A stretch of DNA of 64,000 nucleotides from Streptomyces sp. NBC_01244 (GTDB taxonomy: Bacteria > Actinomycetota > Actinomycetes > Streptomycetales > Streptomycetaceae), in NCBI RefSeq assembly GCF_035987325.1, contig NZ_CP108488.1:1178001-1242000 (forward strand), given 5' to 3'. The notes beneath the pieces were generated by a model. The model was not told the origin of the DNA and did no database searches. It saw only the letters and a program-made list of their open reading frames with translations. How positions within the stretch are numbered: the stretch's first letter is position 1; every line of letters starts with the position of its first letter. The position numbers were made by a program, and so were the translations under genes. This document shows, piece after piece, positions 8,464 through 17,183 of the stretch.

Positions 8464-9896
8464 GATCCGGCCGCCAGGTGCATCACGGCTTCCTCCGAGG
8501 GGTTTGCGGGCAGGTGACCGGCTATCCGGCCGTCGCGCAGGACAACGATGCGATCACTCATGCCGATGAGTTCGGGGAGCTCCGAGGAGATCATCAGGAC
8601 GGCCATGCCGTCCTCGGCGAGCTCCCGGACGAGCTCGTGGATGGCGGCCTTCGCGCCGACGTCGACACCGCGGGTGGGTTCGTCGAACAGCAGCACCTTC
8701 GGAGCCACCGTCAGCCACTTGGCCAGCACGACCTTCTGCTGGTTGCCGCCCGAGAGGAGGCGCACCTCCTTCTCCGGGCTCGGCGGGGCGAGACGGACCC
8801 GCTTCAGGAGGTCCAGTACCTTCGCTCCGGAGCGTTGCCCGCGTGTCCGGGCCACCAGCAGCGCGTTGTCGCGGACCGACTGGTGCAGCACCAGCCCCTC
8901 GGACTTGCGGTCCTCCGTGACCAGGCCGATCCCGGCGGCGATGCCCTCCCGCACTGATCTCGGGCGCTTGGGGGTCATCTCACCCCGGCTGAAGGGCTCG
9001 GCACCGAACAGGGCCTTGGCCAGTTCGGTGCGGCCCGCGCCCTGGAGCCCGGCGACCCCGACGATCTCCCCGGCGCGTAGCTCCAGGTCGATGCCGTCGA
9101 GCCGGTCGTTGCCACCACCGCGCACCGTGAGGAGTACGTCCCCGGCCTCGCGGGTGGCGCGCGCCGGGTAGTAGTCCGTCACATCACGGCCGACCATCAG
9201 GCGGACCAGGTCGGCGGTGGTGAGCTGATCGATCGGGACGGTGGCGACCTTGACCCCGTCCTTCAACACGGTGACACGGTCTGCGAGTTCGAATATCTCG
9301 CGCAGCCGGTGCGAAATGTAGAGGACGGCGATGCCGCGCTCGCTCAACTGGCGCACGAGCCGGTACAGCAGCTCGACCTCGTGCTCGGCGAGGGCCGCGG
9401 TGGGCTCGTCCATGACGACGATCCGGGCCTCCACCGAGAGCGCCTTGACGATCTCGACGACCTGCTGCTGCGCGACCGACAACCGGGCCACCACGTCGCG
9501 TGGGCCGAAGGAGAATTCACCGAGTTCGTCCAGCAGCAGGGCCGTGGCCTTCTCCATGGCCTCCCGGTCGACCAGGCCGCGGCGCGCGGGCTCCCGACCG
9601 AGGAAGACGTTCTCGGCGACGGTCCGTTCGGGCAGGAGCGTCAACTCCTGGTAAATGATCGAGACGCCGGCCCGCCGGGCATCGATCGGGTGCCCGAACT
9701 CCAAGGCCTGACCGTCGAGCTCGATGGTTCCCTCGTCGGGCCGGTGCACTCCGGCGAGGATCTTCATCAGCGTGGACTTCCCGGCGCCGTTCTCGCCGAT
9801 GAGGGCGTGCACCTCCCCGGCGGCGACGTCGAGGTCGACGTTGCTCAGCACGCGGGCGCCGGGGAAGCTCTTGCCTATGCCCGTCATCCTCAGCAT
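8460..9896 (-). CDS. Sugar ABC transporter ATPase with two nucleotide-binding domains (RbsA/XylG-like)
   Basis: 478 aa from the ATG of MLRMTGIGKSFPGA. A GGAGGG ribosome site lies about 8 nt before this ATG, which is why I prefer it over the GTG three codons upstream. Two ABC cassettes follow one another: Walker A GENGAGKST near residue 40, signature LSVAQQQ, Walker B IVVMDEPTAAL; then a degenerate second domain with LSGGNQQKVVLAKWL and LLFDEPTRGVDVGAK. This duplicated ATPase is typical of CUT2 sugar importers. It overlaps the end of the dehydrogenase gene by 7 nt. A 13-codon remnant of its paralogue survives in locus B. Confidence 0.88.
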   Translation of the reverse strand: MLRMTGIGKSFPGARVLSNVDLDVAAGEVHALIGENGAGKSTLMKILAGVHRPDEGTIELDGQALEFGHPIDARRAGVSIIYQELTLLPERTVAENVFLGREPARRGLVDREAMEKATALLLDELGEFSFGPRDVVARLSVAQQQVVEIVKALSVEARIVVMDEPTAALAEHEVELLYRLVRQLSERGIAVLYISHRLREIFELADRVTVLKDGVKVATVPIDQLTTADLVRLMVGRDVTDYYPARATREAGDVLLTVRGGGNDRLDGIDLELRAGEIVGVAGLQGAGRTELAKALFGAEPFSRGEMTPKRPRSVREGIAAGIGLVTEDRKSEGLVLHQSVRDNALLVARTRGQRSGAKVLDLLKRVRLAPPSPEKEVRLLSGGNQQKVVLAKWLTVAPKVLLFDEPTRGVDVGAKAAIHELVRELAEDGMAVLMISSELPELIGMSDRIVVLRDGRIAGHLPANPSEEAVMHLAAGS

Positions 9897-10978
9897 TCGA
9901 CCCACCCTCCCTCTCGGACGGACCGAAGGATCTCGTCGGTGATGTGAGCGGCACGCGCACCGTCCTCGAAGGTGGGCAGGCCGTCACGGTGCTCGCCCCT
10001 GATCGCGGCGTAGGTATCGGCGACGAACGCGTCGAAGCAGTCGTGGAAGCCCTGCGCGTGACCGGCCGGCAGCGGCGAGTAGGGCTTCGCGGCACTGGAG
10101 AGCGTCATCGGGTCGCGCACCAAGACGCTGGAGCCGCTGCGCCCGCCGAGCCAGAGCCGCTCGGGGTCCTCCTGGTCGAAGGCGAGGCTGCCGGAGGCCG
10201 CGGAGATCTCCAGGAACAACCGGTTCTTGCGGCCGGGGGCGACCTGACTGAGGGAGACCGAGCCGAGCGCACCGGTCGCGGTGGCGAAGTGGACGGTGGC
10301 GAGGTCCTCGGTGAGGACCGGTCCGCTCAACCGATCGGCGACCACCACGGAGGTCTGCGCGCAGACCTTGGTGATCCGGTCGCCGGTCACGAACTCCACC
10401 AGGTCGAACCAGTGTGAGCCGATGTCGCCGATCGTACGACCGGGTCCACCCTGCTTGGGATCCACCCGCCAGTTGTCGTCGGTCGACTTCAGCAGCCAGT
10501 CCTGCAGGTAACTGCCCTGGATCAGACTGATCCGGCCGAGGTCGCCGAGCCGCGCCCTGGCCTCACGGACCATCGCGTGGAAGCGGTAGGCGAACGGGAC
10601 CGTGGCGACCACGCCTGCCTCTCGAGCGCGGCCGGCCATCATCTCGGCGGTGGGCGCGTCGGTGGCCAGCGGCTTCTCACAGACCACGGCCAGCCCGGCG
10701 TCCAGCGCCTTGAGGACGATGGGCGCGTGCAGGTGGTTGGGGGTGCAGACGTGCAGAACGTCGATGAGACCGGACTCGATCAGTTCGTCGGCCGATTCGA
10801 ATGCGTTCTCCGCGCCCAGGCTCCGGGCGCCTTGCAGAGCGCTGTCCAGGTCCGCGCCCGCGATACCCACCAGCCTGGCACCGGCTTGCCGGACGGCTCG
10901 GGCGTGGATCTGTCCTATGAAGCCAGTTCCGACGACGCCGGCCCTAACTTCCGCTGACTCTCGTCTTATCTCGAGCAT
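9890..10978 (-). CDS. Gfo/Idh/MocA-family oxidoreductase, locus A
   Basis: 362 aa from the ATG of MLEIRRESAEV. N-terminal Rossmann motif VVGTGFIGQIHARA, then the EKPLA motif (VCEKPLATDAPTAE), where the Lys is usually catalytic, and a C-terminal alpha/beta substrate domain with GGPGRTIGDIGSHWFDLVEF. The family oxidises or epimerises sugars and inositols using NAD(P) in the cytoplasm. It is first in the operon. The start is placed 7 nt after a good -10 box, so the message appears leaderless or nearly so. The in-frame ATG four codons upstream would overlap that -10 box. A paralogue with a large internal deletion lies at 42414-42749. Confidence 0.87.
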   Translation of the reverse strand: MLEIRRESAEVRAGVVGTGFIGQIHARAVRQAGARLVGIAGADLDSALQGARSLGAENAFESADELIESGLIDVLHVCTPNHLHAPIVLKALDAGLAVVCEKPLATDAPTAEMMAGRAREAGVVATVPFAYRFHAMVREARARLGDLGRISLIQGSYLQDWLLKSTDDNWRVDPKQGGPGRTIGDIGSHWFDLVEFVTGDRITKVCAQTSVVVADRLSGPVLTEDLATVHFATATGALGSVSLSQVAPGRKNRLFLEISAASGSLAFDQEDPERLWLGGRSGSSVLVRDPMTLSSAAKPYSPLPAGHAQGFHDCFDAFVADTYAAIRGEHRDGLPTFEDGARAAHITDEILRSVREGGWVEC

Positions 10979-11023
10979 GTCCCGGATCATATGAATGACT
11001 TATGATGGAGGTCAAGCATAAGT
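10979..11023 (-). promoter_or_regulatory. Promoter and probable ROK operator of the locus A operon
   Basis: On the minus strand a TTGACC -35 (11010-11015) and a TATGAT -10 (10986-10991) are 18 nt apart. Only 7 nt separate the -10 from the dehydrogenase ATG, implying a near-leaderless transcript. The spacer region contains TATGAATGACTTATG (plus strand, 10990-11004), identical to an element in the locus B promoter. ACTTATG (10998-11004) and CATAAGT (11017-11023) form a perfect 7-bp inverted repeat flanking the -35 box, a plausible repressor site. It lies between divergent dehydrogenase and ROK genes. Confidence 0.65.
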
Positions 11024-11084
11024 GCAGCCGTTCCTACGATTAGTCCGACGACGGGGAGCACATGCATACGGGGGAGGCGCGGAG

Positions 11085-11848
11085 TTGACCAACGAATCCG
11101 CAGGGGCAGCAGGGACTCTTCTGGCGATCCTGCGAGACGGCACGGCCCGCACCCGCACCGAGTTGGTGCAGCTCACCGGTCTCGCCAGGTCCACGGTGTC
11201 GCAGCGCCTCGACGAGCAGTGGATCGTGCCGACCGGCGACGCGGTCTCCTCCGACGGACGGCCCGCGCCGGCGTTCACCTTCAACCCCGGGGGCCGGATC
11301 GTCCTCGCCGCCGATCTCGGCGCCACCCACGCACGGATCGCCATCACGGACATGGCCGCCTAGCCCTGGCCGAGTCCGGGCACGACCTCACCCATGTGTG
11401 CGGGGTCGGCATCGGGTTTCCCGGCCCGATCGAGCACACCAGCGGACGGCCCATCAGCCCGCCGATCATGCCCGGCTGGGACGACTTCGAGGTACCCCGC
11501 TGGCTCGAACCGCGACTCGGCTCCCCCGTCCTGGCCGACAACGACGTCGACATCATGGCGCTCGGCGAACATCGGGCGGCCAGCCCCGAGGTCGAGCACC
11601 TGCTGTTCGTGAAGATCGGCACCGGGATCGGCAGCGGCATCATCACCGAACACCGGCTCCACCGGGGCGCCCAGCGAGCCGCCGGCCACGGCGGCCCCGG
11701 TCAGATCGAGGTGTTCGCCAAGCTGGCCTCCACCGGCAACGTCGGCCAGCTCGGCTGGACCGCCGCCGGCGGCTGGTCCTCCTCCTGGTACGACCTCGGC
11801 CGCGCGAGCGTCGGTGCGCCGACGGCGGCCGCAACTGAAAGACCTTGA
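11085..11848 (+). pseudogene. ROK-family transcriptional regulator, broken (locus A)
   Basis: The N-terminal winged-helix (LLAILRDGTARTRTELVQLTGLARSTVSQRL) and the start of the ROK fold (VLAADLGATHARIAI) are readable up to a stop at 11361-11363. The protein resumes in another frame (HVCGVGIGFPGPIEHTSGRP, DNDVDIMALGEH, KIGTGIGSGIITEHRLHRGAQ). It then loses all similarity where the intact paralogue at 42871-44040 has its zinc motif and C-terminal third. There is also a short deletion in the linker after the HTH. A TTG start in GGAGTTG, matching the GTG start of the paralogue, is likely the original start. The gene cannot make a working repressor. Confidence 0.85.
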
Positions 11849-11849
11849 C

Positions 11850-11891
11850 GTGAGGGGCCGTACCCGCCGCCCGGCGGGTACGGCCCCTCAC
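11850..11891. terminator. Bidirectional terminator hairpin, 20-bp perfect stem
   Basis: A perfect 20-bp inverted repeat separated by 2 nt, lying just after the ROK pseudogene stop and 10 nt beyond the stop of the convergent GH27 gene. Position and symmetry suggest it serves both directions. Confidence 0.85.
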
Positions 11892-11901
11892 CCATCGGGC
11901 G

Positions 11902-13656
11902 TCAGTTGGGCAGGACCCAGATCTGGTTTCCCTGGTTGGGCTTGGATACGCCACAGGTGCCGACGATGATGGGGTTGGCGTCGGTGGTGAGGGAGTAGTA
12001 GTCGTCGGCACAGAGGTTCAGGCCGGTGTTCTTCAGGTAGCCGTTGCGCTGGTATGCCCACTTCTGGCCGGCGCTGCCGTTGCAAGGGTTGAGCACCGCC
12101 CAGTAGCCGACATAGCGGCTGTCCGTGCTCTTGTAGGTCGCGTCCAGGCAAGCACCCAGGGTACGGATGGTGCCGTCGCCCTGCACGGTCCAGCGCTGGT
12201 TGGCGCCGCCGTGGCAGCTGTAGAGGGTGACCGGGTTGTTGGGTCCGGTACGGCTGTTGGCGTCGTCCAGGCACTTGCCGCCGATGCCGGAGATCTGCCC
12301 GGTGGGCTTCTGGCCGGTGCAGCCCGTGCCGGGCTTGATCCGGAAGATCGCCGTACCGTGTGCGGGCACCGATGCGCTGATCGTTCCGCTGCTGGTGGAC
12401 GTGGTTCCCGTCCAGAGGTCCTTGACCGATGCGGTGCAGGCCGCGCCGCCCTGGAAGCCCACGCTTGTGAGGGTGGTGTTCAGGGTCGCGGTGCTGCTCC
12501 CGCGGTTGAGCAGCGCGACGGCCCGGTCGCCGTTGGCCAGCGGGCGGGCGAGGATGTCGGCCGAACCGTTCTGGGAGACGATGCTGGCCTGCTTGCCGAG
12601 CGGGTCCTGGTCGACGGCGATGATGTCGGTGTTGGACAGCGTGGACAGGGAGTCCGCGGAGAGGTTCGGCACGTCGACGCTGAGGATCAGCGGTGAGGCC
12701 ATCATCGACCACAGCGCGAACTGGCTGCGCGACTCGTCCTTGGTGAGGGCGTCGCCGGTGATGAGGAAGTCCGGGTCGTTCCAGCTGCCGGGTGCCGCGT
12801 AGCGGGCGAGCTGGGAGTTGTAGCCGTACTGGGCCATGACCCCGGCCTGGTTGATGTTGGTGCTCCAGGCGTTGTGGGTGGAGCGGTACATCTTGACGTC
12901 ATAGCCCTCGCGCCAGAGCTGGCCGCTCTTGCTGGCTTCGTCGATGACCGTGTACCAGTCGGCGAGGTCGGACTTGCCGATGTAGAAGTACGCGGGGGAG
13001 GACTCCGAGAAGACCATGTCGCGCTTGCTCGCGTTGGCCTTCATCGCGGCGCCGAAGTCCTTGTACGCCTTGATGTACCCGGCCGCGTCGCTCGCCGTGG
13101 AGGGCATGTTGCAGCCGTCGAGCTTGATGTAGTCGACGCCCCAGGAGGCGAGCAGGTCCACGTCGGCCTGATAGTGGCCCCAGCTGCCCGGGAAGCCGCC
13201 GCAGGTGTAGGTGCCGCTGTCCAGGTAGACGCCATACTTCATCCCCTTGGCGTGCAGTTGGTCACCGAGCCACTTCATCCCGTGCGGGAAGAGAGTGGAG
13301 TCGGCGACGAGGTTCCCGGAGGCGTCACGCGACCTCGTCATCCAGCAGTCGTCCACGGTGACGGTGTCGTACCCCTTGGCCGCCAGCCCCTTGCTCACGA
13401 GGGCGTCGGCCTGGTCGAGGAACAGCTTCTCGCTGACTCCCTCGTCGCCGGTGTTGGGGTTGTCGGGCCGACAGCCGAACCGGGCCCAGTTGTTGAACCC
13501 CATGGGCGGAGTGACGGCCAGCGAGTTGCCGGAGGGGCTGGTGGCCGTGGGCGAGGCCTCGGCGCTGGGCACGGACACGAACGCCGCCAGGGCGGCGACG
13601 GACGCGGCCAGGGCGGTGGCGGTGCGCACGGTGGTTCGGGGAGACGGACTTCGCAT
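11902..13656 (-). CDS. Secreted GH27 alpha-galactosidase (or alpha-N-acetylgalactosaminidase) with CBM13 domain
   Basis: 584 aa, ATG start with GAGGAAG 7 nt upstream. Signal peptide about residues 1-34. The GH27 catalytic barrel starts at TPPMGFNNWARFGC and carries YDTVTVDDCW, YGVYLDSG, and YIKLDGC, whose Asp is the expected nucleophile. The acid/base region is around WYTVIDEASKSGQLWREG. A C-terminal antiparallel-beta domain is followed by a ricin-B type CBM13 (about residues 460-584) with QxW-like repeats ending NQIWVLPN. It would remove terminal alpha-linked galactose outside the cell; some GH27 members act on alpha-GalNAc. It is transcribed away from the 14-18 kb ABC operon in the same orientation. 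Confidence 0.9.
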   Translation of the reverse strand: MRSPSPRTTVRTATALAASVAALAAFVSVPSAEASPTATSPSGNSLAVTPPMGFNNWARFGCRPDNPNTGDEGVSEKLFLDQADALVSKGLAAKGYDTVTVDDCWMTRSRDASGNLVADSTLFPHGMKWLGDQLHAKGMKYGVYLDSGTYTCGGFPGSWGHYQADVDLLASWGVDYIKLDGCNMPSTASDAAGYIKAYKDFGAAMKANASKRDMVFSESSPAYFYIGKSDLADWYTVIDEASKSGQLWREGYDVKMYRSTHNAWSTNINQAGVMAQYGYNSQLARYAAPGSWNDPDFLITGDALTKDESRSQFALWSMMASPLILSVDVPNLSADSLSTLSNTDIIAVDQDPLGKQASIVSQNGSADILARPLANGDRAVALLNRGSSTATLNTTLTSVGFQGGAACTASVKDLWTGTTSTSSGTISASVPAHGTAIFRIKPGTGCTGQKPTGQISGIGGKCLDDANSRTGPNNPVTLYSCHGGANQRWTVQGDGTIRTLGACLDATYKSTDSRYVGYWAVLNPCNGSAGQKWAYQRNGYLKNTGLNLCADDYYSLTTDANPIIVGTCGVSKPNQGNQIWVLPN

Positions 13657-13951
13657 GGGGAATTCTTCCTCACCTTGGTCGTGGAGGCGGCCGGGAACGG
13701 CACCGTGCCTCTAGCCCCGAGCGGCGATTGCTCCGGCCATGTCGTCCCCGGCAGGCCCCTCCTATCGTGGCCGAGTGCACCGCAACACCACTCTGATTGT
13801 CAATACATGATTCAGATTGCATTAAACCAAGCAACTTCTTTCATTCCGACTGCCCGTATTGATGCGCCGGGCACTGTCCGCCGTCCCGGCGGCCCCACCG
13901 TCCCGTACGGTCCGCGCCCGGACCGGCCGTCACGGCCACGACAGCCCATAG
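13657..13951 (-). promoter_or_regulatory. Upstream region of the GH27 gene
   Basis: No gene. The stretch 13790-13860 is unusually A/T-rich for this window and contains TTGACA on the minus strand (13798-13803) without a convincing -10 at the right spacing. It probably holds the promoter and regulator sites of the GH27 gene, since the preceding gene ends at 13952. Confidence 0.35.
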
Positions 13952-15223
13952 CTACCGGCCGGCCTCGGCCCTCCTGGCGTCTTCGGCTATCTGACGCAGG
14001 GCTGTTGCGGGGCTGATGCTGGGCCTCATCGCACTGCCGACGTTCCGCTTGATGCTGTCGCTCACCGCTGCCCACGAGGTCTTGTCGACAGGGGGCAGCT
14101 GCGAGGAAGGCAGCCCGTCCAGGAACTTCCAAAGGTCGTTGTACTCGTCCGCCGCCCTCATCTGTCTGGTCACCGACAGGGTGACGGGCAGCAGGTTGTT
14201 GCGCGTCGCGAACTCCCGTACGTTCTCGTCCTTGAAAACGAAGTTGAGGAACGCGGCCAGTTCCTTACGGTGCCCATTCCTCTTGAATGCCATGATCCAG
14301 TCGAGCACCGCCAGCGCCGGCGCGGTCTTGACCTCACGACCGGGCACAGCCACCGTCCCGACCTTGATCCCTGCCGCCCGCGCCTCCTTGAGCAAGGAAG
14401 GCAATCCGTTGACCATGCCCACCTCGCCGCGCAGGAAGGCCGCGTACGCCTCCTTGCGGTTGAGCTGCTCCGGCGGGACGGGACCGGTGAGCCCCTCCTT
14501 GACGAGGTTCTCCTTCAGCCAGTTCAGGCTGTCTACGTTCTCCTCCGAGCTGATCGCGTAGGACCCGCCGGAGCGGGTGTATCCGCCTCCGCCTCCCAAC
14601 AACCAGCCCATCGTCTCCATCTGGGCCTCCTCCGGTCCCAGCGGAACCGCTATCGGGAACGGGACGCCGGCACGGCTCTTCAGTCGTCGCGCGACCGCCT
14701 TCAGCTCGTCCCAGGTCGTCGGGGGCCGGTCGACGCCCGCCCTCGCGAACAGGTCCTCGTTGTAGAAGAGGAGCCTGGTCGAGGCCGCGAACGGCATGCC
14801 GAATTGCTCAGTCCGTTGTTCTCCGGCGGCGGAGAACGGTCGTAGGAAGTTCGTCTGCACGCGAAGGTCGAGCAGGCTGTCGGCGGAGTAGAGCTCACCC
14901 CGCTCGGCGTAGTTGGCGTACGCCCCGATCTGCGCCAAGTCAGGCGCTTGGCCGGCCTTGACCATATCGGCGACCTTGCGGTCCACGGAGTCCCAGGACA
15001 CGACCTCCACGTCGATCTTGATGGCGGGATGCGCGGCCTCGAACGCGGTGATCAGACCATCCCAGTACCGTTCGGTGCTGTCGGACTGACCTCCCACCTC
15101 GTAGTCGGCGGCCACGAGCCGCAAGGTGACTCGATCCTCGTGGCTGTCGGCGCAGCCTGCCGACGAGACGGATAGAACGAGAGCGGTAGCGGCCGCAGTC
15201 AGGACCCGGCGGTGCCTCGGCAC
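13952..15223 (-). CDS. Sugar ABC transporter solute-binding lipoprotein (family 1), second in operon
   Basis: 423 aa, GTG start with AAGGGGG about 7 nt upstream. Lipobox SSAGC near residue 24. The mature protein starts VTLRLVAADYEVGG and has the family-1 fold (WDSVDRKVADMVKAGQAPDLAQIG; FGMPFAASTRLLFYNEDLF; PLGPEEAQMETMGWLLGGGGGY). It is homologous to the solute-binding protein encoded at the start of the same operon (17184-18446) and nearly duplicated at 62545-63816. Two different binding proteins flanking one permease pair suggests two ligands for one channel. It lies 104 nt downstream of the second permease gene. Confidence 0.88.
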   Translation of the reverse strand: MPRHRRVLTAAATALVLSVSSAGCADSHEDRVTLRLVAADYEVGGQSDSTERYWDGLITAFEAAHPAIKIDVEVVSWDSVDRKVADMVKAGQAPDLAQIGAYANYAERGELYSADSLLDLRVQTNFLRPFSAAGEQRTEQFGMPFAASTRLLFYNEDLFARAGVDRPPTTWDELKAVARRLKSRAGVPFPIAVPLGPEEAQMETMGWLLGGGGGYTRSGGSYAISSEENVDSLNWLKENLVKEGLTGPVPPEQLNRKEAYAAFLRGEVGMVNGLPSLLKEARAAGIKVGTVAVPGREVKTAPALAVLDWIMAFKRNGHRKELAAFLNFVFKDENVREFATRNNLLPVTLSVTRQMRAADEYNDLWKFLDGLPSSQLPPVDKTSWAAVSDSIKRNVGSAMRPSISPATALRQIAEDARRAEAGR

Positions 15224-15327
15224 TGTGTTGCCCCCTTCTTCATCTGTGCGGGACGGCTGACGGCAGAGCGGCCCGGCTCGCCTGCCGAACGAATGGTGGG
15301 CGAGCGGGCCGCGGGCAGCTCTTCGGG

Positions 15328-16233
15328 TTACTTGACGGAGCCGGCGGTCAGTCCGGAGACGACCTTGCGCTCAATGAGCGCGAACAGGATGACGACGGGA
15401 ACGATGGCGATGACCGAGCCGGCGAACAGGTAGTTCCACTGGACGGTGTAGTTGCCGATGAAGCTGTTGATGCCGACGGTCAGGGGCTGGTTCTCCGGGA
15501 TGGTGGAGAGCGTCAGGCCCATCACGAACTCGTTCCACGCCGCGATGAAAGTGAAGATCATCGCGGTGACGACGCCCGGCATCGCGAGCGGGAGGGTGAT
15601 CCGCAGGAGCGCGCCGCCCCGGCTGAGGCCGTCGATCATGGCCGACTCTTCGAGGGCCTCGGGGATGGAGGAGAAGTAAGCCGTGAGGATCCAGATCGCG
15701 AACGCCAGGTTGAAGGCGGCGTTGCAGAGGATGAGGGTCCACACCGAGTTGAGCATGTCCAACTGGTAGAACTCGCGGTAGAGGCCGACCAGCAGCGATG
15801 TCGGCTGGAACATCTGGGTGACGAGCACCAGCAGGAGGAACAGCTTCCGGCCCCGGAACTTCATGCGTGCCGTGTAGTACGCGGCGGGGATCGCGACCAG
15901 CAGGACGAGCAGGGTGGATCCCCCGGCGACGAGCAGCGTGACACGGAGGTTTTCACCGAGGTGGGACTCGCGCCACACGTCGATGAAATTCGACCATTCG
16001 AGCACGCTCGGCAAGTACGTCGCGTCGCGCAGCTCGTCCGCCGGCCGCAGTGCGGTGATGATCATCTCCGCGTACGGCAGCAGGAACACGGCGGCCAGGA
16101 GCCAGGCGACCGCTGTGACCAGCAGGGTGCGTGGGCTCAGGGTTCGCCGGCGCCGCGGGGCCGCTTTGCGCCTCCTGCCCTGTGCGGGAACTGGGGCCTC
16201 GGGGCGTGCGGGCGCGAGGGTGGGCTGGGCCAT
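15328..16233 (-). CDS. Sugar ABC transporter permease (MalG-like)
   Basis: 301 aa starting MAQPTLAPARPEAP; an upstream in-frame extension is out-of-frame reading of the neighbouring permease and is rejected. Multiple membrane segments and the binding-protein-dependent permease EAA motif ALEESAMIDGLSRGGALLRITLPLAMPG mark it as a CUT1 inner-membrane component. TGATG couples it to the preceding permease. No ATPase gene accompanies it, so it presumably uses a shared MsiK-type ATPase encoded elsewhere, as known for Streptomyces CUT1 importers. Confidence 0.88.
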   Translation of the reverse strand: MAQPTLAPARPEAPVPAQGRRRKAAPRRRRTLSPRTLLVTAVAWLLAAVFLLPYAEMIITALRPADELRDATYLPSVLEWSNFIDVWRESHLGENLRVTLLVAGGSTLLVLLVAIPAAYYTARMKFRGRKLFLLLVLVTQMFQPTSLLVGLYREFYQLDMLNSVWTLILCNAAFNLAFAIWILTAYFSSIPEALEESAMIDGLSRGGALLRITLPLAMPGVVTAMIFTFIAAWNEFVMGLTLSTIPENQPLTVGINSFIGNYTVQWNYLFAGSVIAIVPVVILFALIERKVVSGLTAGSVK

Positions 16234-17150
16234 CAGTTCTCCTCCTGGTTCCAGCGGCTGGCCTTCAGGAAGAGGACGACCATGCCCACGACGAGGACAA
16301 AGTTCACGACGGACATGGCCGCGGACTGACCGATGTCGGAGTTCTTCATCTGGTACATGAACACCGTGGTCGTCGCGGTGTCGCTGTCCGGGCCGCCGCG
16401 GGTCATACTCCAGATGATGGGGAACGAGTTGAAGACGTTGATCAGGTTGATGACCATGCCGACGAGCAGAGCGGGCCTCAACAACGGCAGTGTGATCCGC
16501 AGGTAGGTCTGCCGGGCGTTGGTGCCGTCGACCTTCGCGGCCTCGTACACCTCCTCGGGGACTGTCTGCAGTCCGGCTAGCAGGGTGTACGTGGTGAACG
16601 GCAGCGAGACGAAGACGGCGACGAACATCATCCAGGGCCAGGCCGTGGACGGGTCGCCCAGCCAGTCCTCGGGACCGTCGATAAGCCCGAGGTCCGTCAT
16701 CGCAGTGTTGAGCACACCGGCGGTCTGGTTGAGCATCCATTTGAAGCCGATGGCGGTCATCACCAAGGAGGCGGCCCACGGCGCGATCAGGGCCCAGCGG
16801 GTGACGCGGCGGCCGGGGAACTTCTGGTTGAACAGCTGGGCGAGCGCCAGTGAGATCACCATGGTGGCGGTGACCACGACCAGCGTCCACACGACGGTCG
16901 CCACGACGACCGAGGGCAGTGACGGCTCGTCGAACAGCTGCTTGTACTTGTCGAATCCGGCCGAGCCGCGGACGAACCCGCTGCTACTGATCTTCAGGAA
17001 CGACGTGCGGACCATCTCGTAGACGGGCCAGAGCACGACGACGACGATCAGCAGGACGGCCGGACCGACCCAGGGCAGCGGCCCGAGGCGGGCCAGGCCG
17101 CCCCGGCCCTTGCGGGCGGGGCGGACGGAGGTTGATGAATTGCTGGACAC
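16233..17150 (-). CDS. Sugar ABC transporter permease (MalF-like)
   Basis: 305 aa, GTG start (VSSNSSTSVRPARKG). Hydrophobic segments begin at LPWVGPAVLLIVVVVLWPVYEM. The EAA loop reads EVYEAAKVDGTNARQTYLRITLPLLRPA. It pairs with the MalG-like protein to make a CUT1 channel. It lies 33 nt downstream of the solute-binding protein gene and shares one nucleotide with the next gene. Confidence 0.88.
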   Translation of the reverse strand: MSSNSSTSVRPARKGRGGLARLGPLPWVGPAVLLIVVVVLWPVYEMVRTSFLKISSSGFVRGSAGFDKYKQLFDEPSLPSVVVATVVWTLVVVTATMVISLALAQLFNQKFPGRRVTRWALIAPWAASLVMTAIGFKWMLNQTAGVLNTAMTDLGLIDGPEDWLGDPSTAWPWMMFVAVFVSLPFTTYTLLAGLQTVPEEVYEAAKVDGTNARQTYLRITLPLLRPALLVGMVINLINVFNSFPIIWSMTRGGPDSDTATTTVFMYQMKNSDIGQSAAMSVVNFVLVVGMVVLFLKASRWNQEEN

Positions 17151-17183
17151 GAAGGTGCCTTCCCTGACGTGCGGTGCGCCGGG

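Noticed and set aside
15328..16890. 520-residue version of the MalG-like permease
   Set aside because: The first 219 codons are an out-of-frame reading of the upstream permease. The real start is at 16233, with TGATG coupling.
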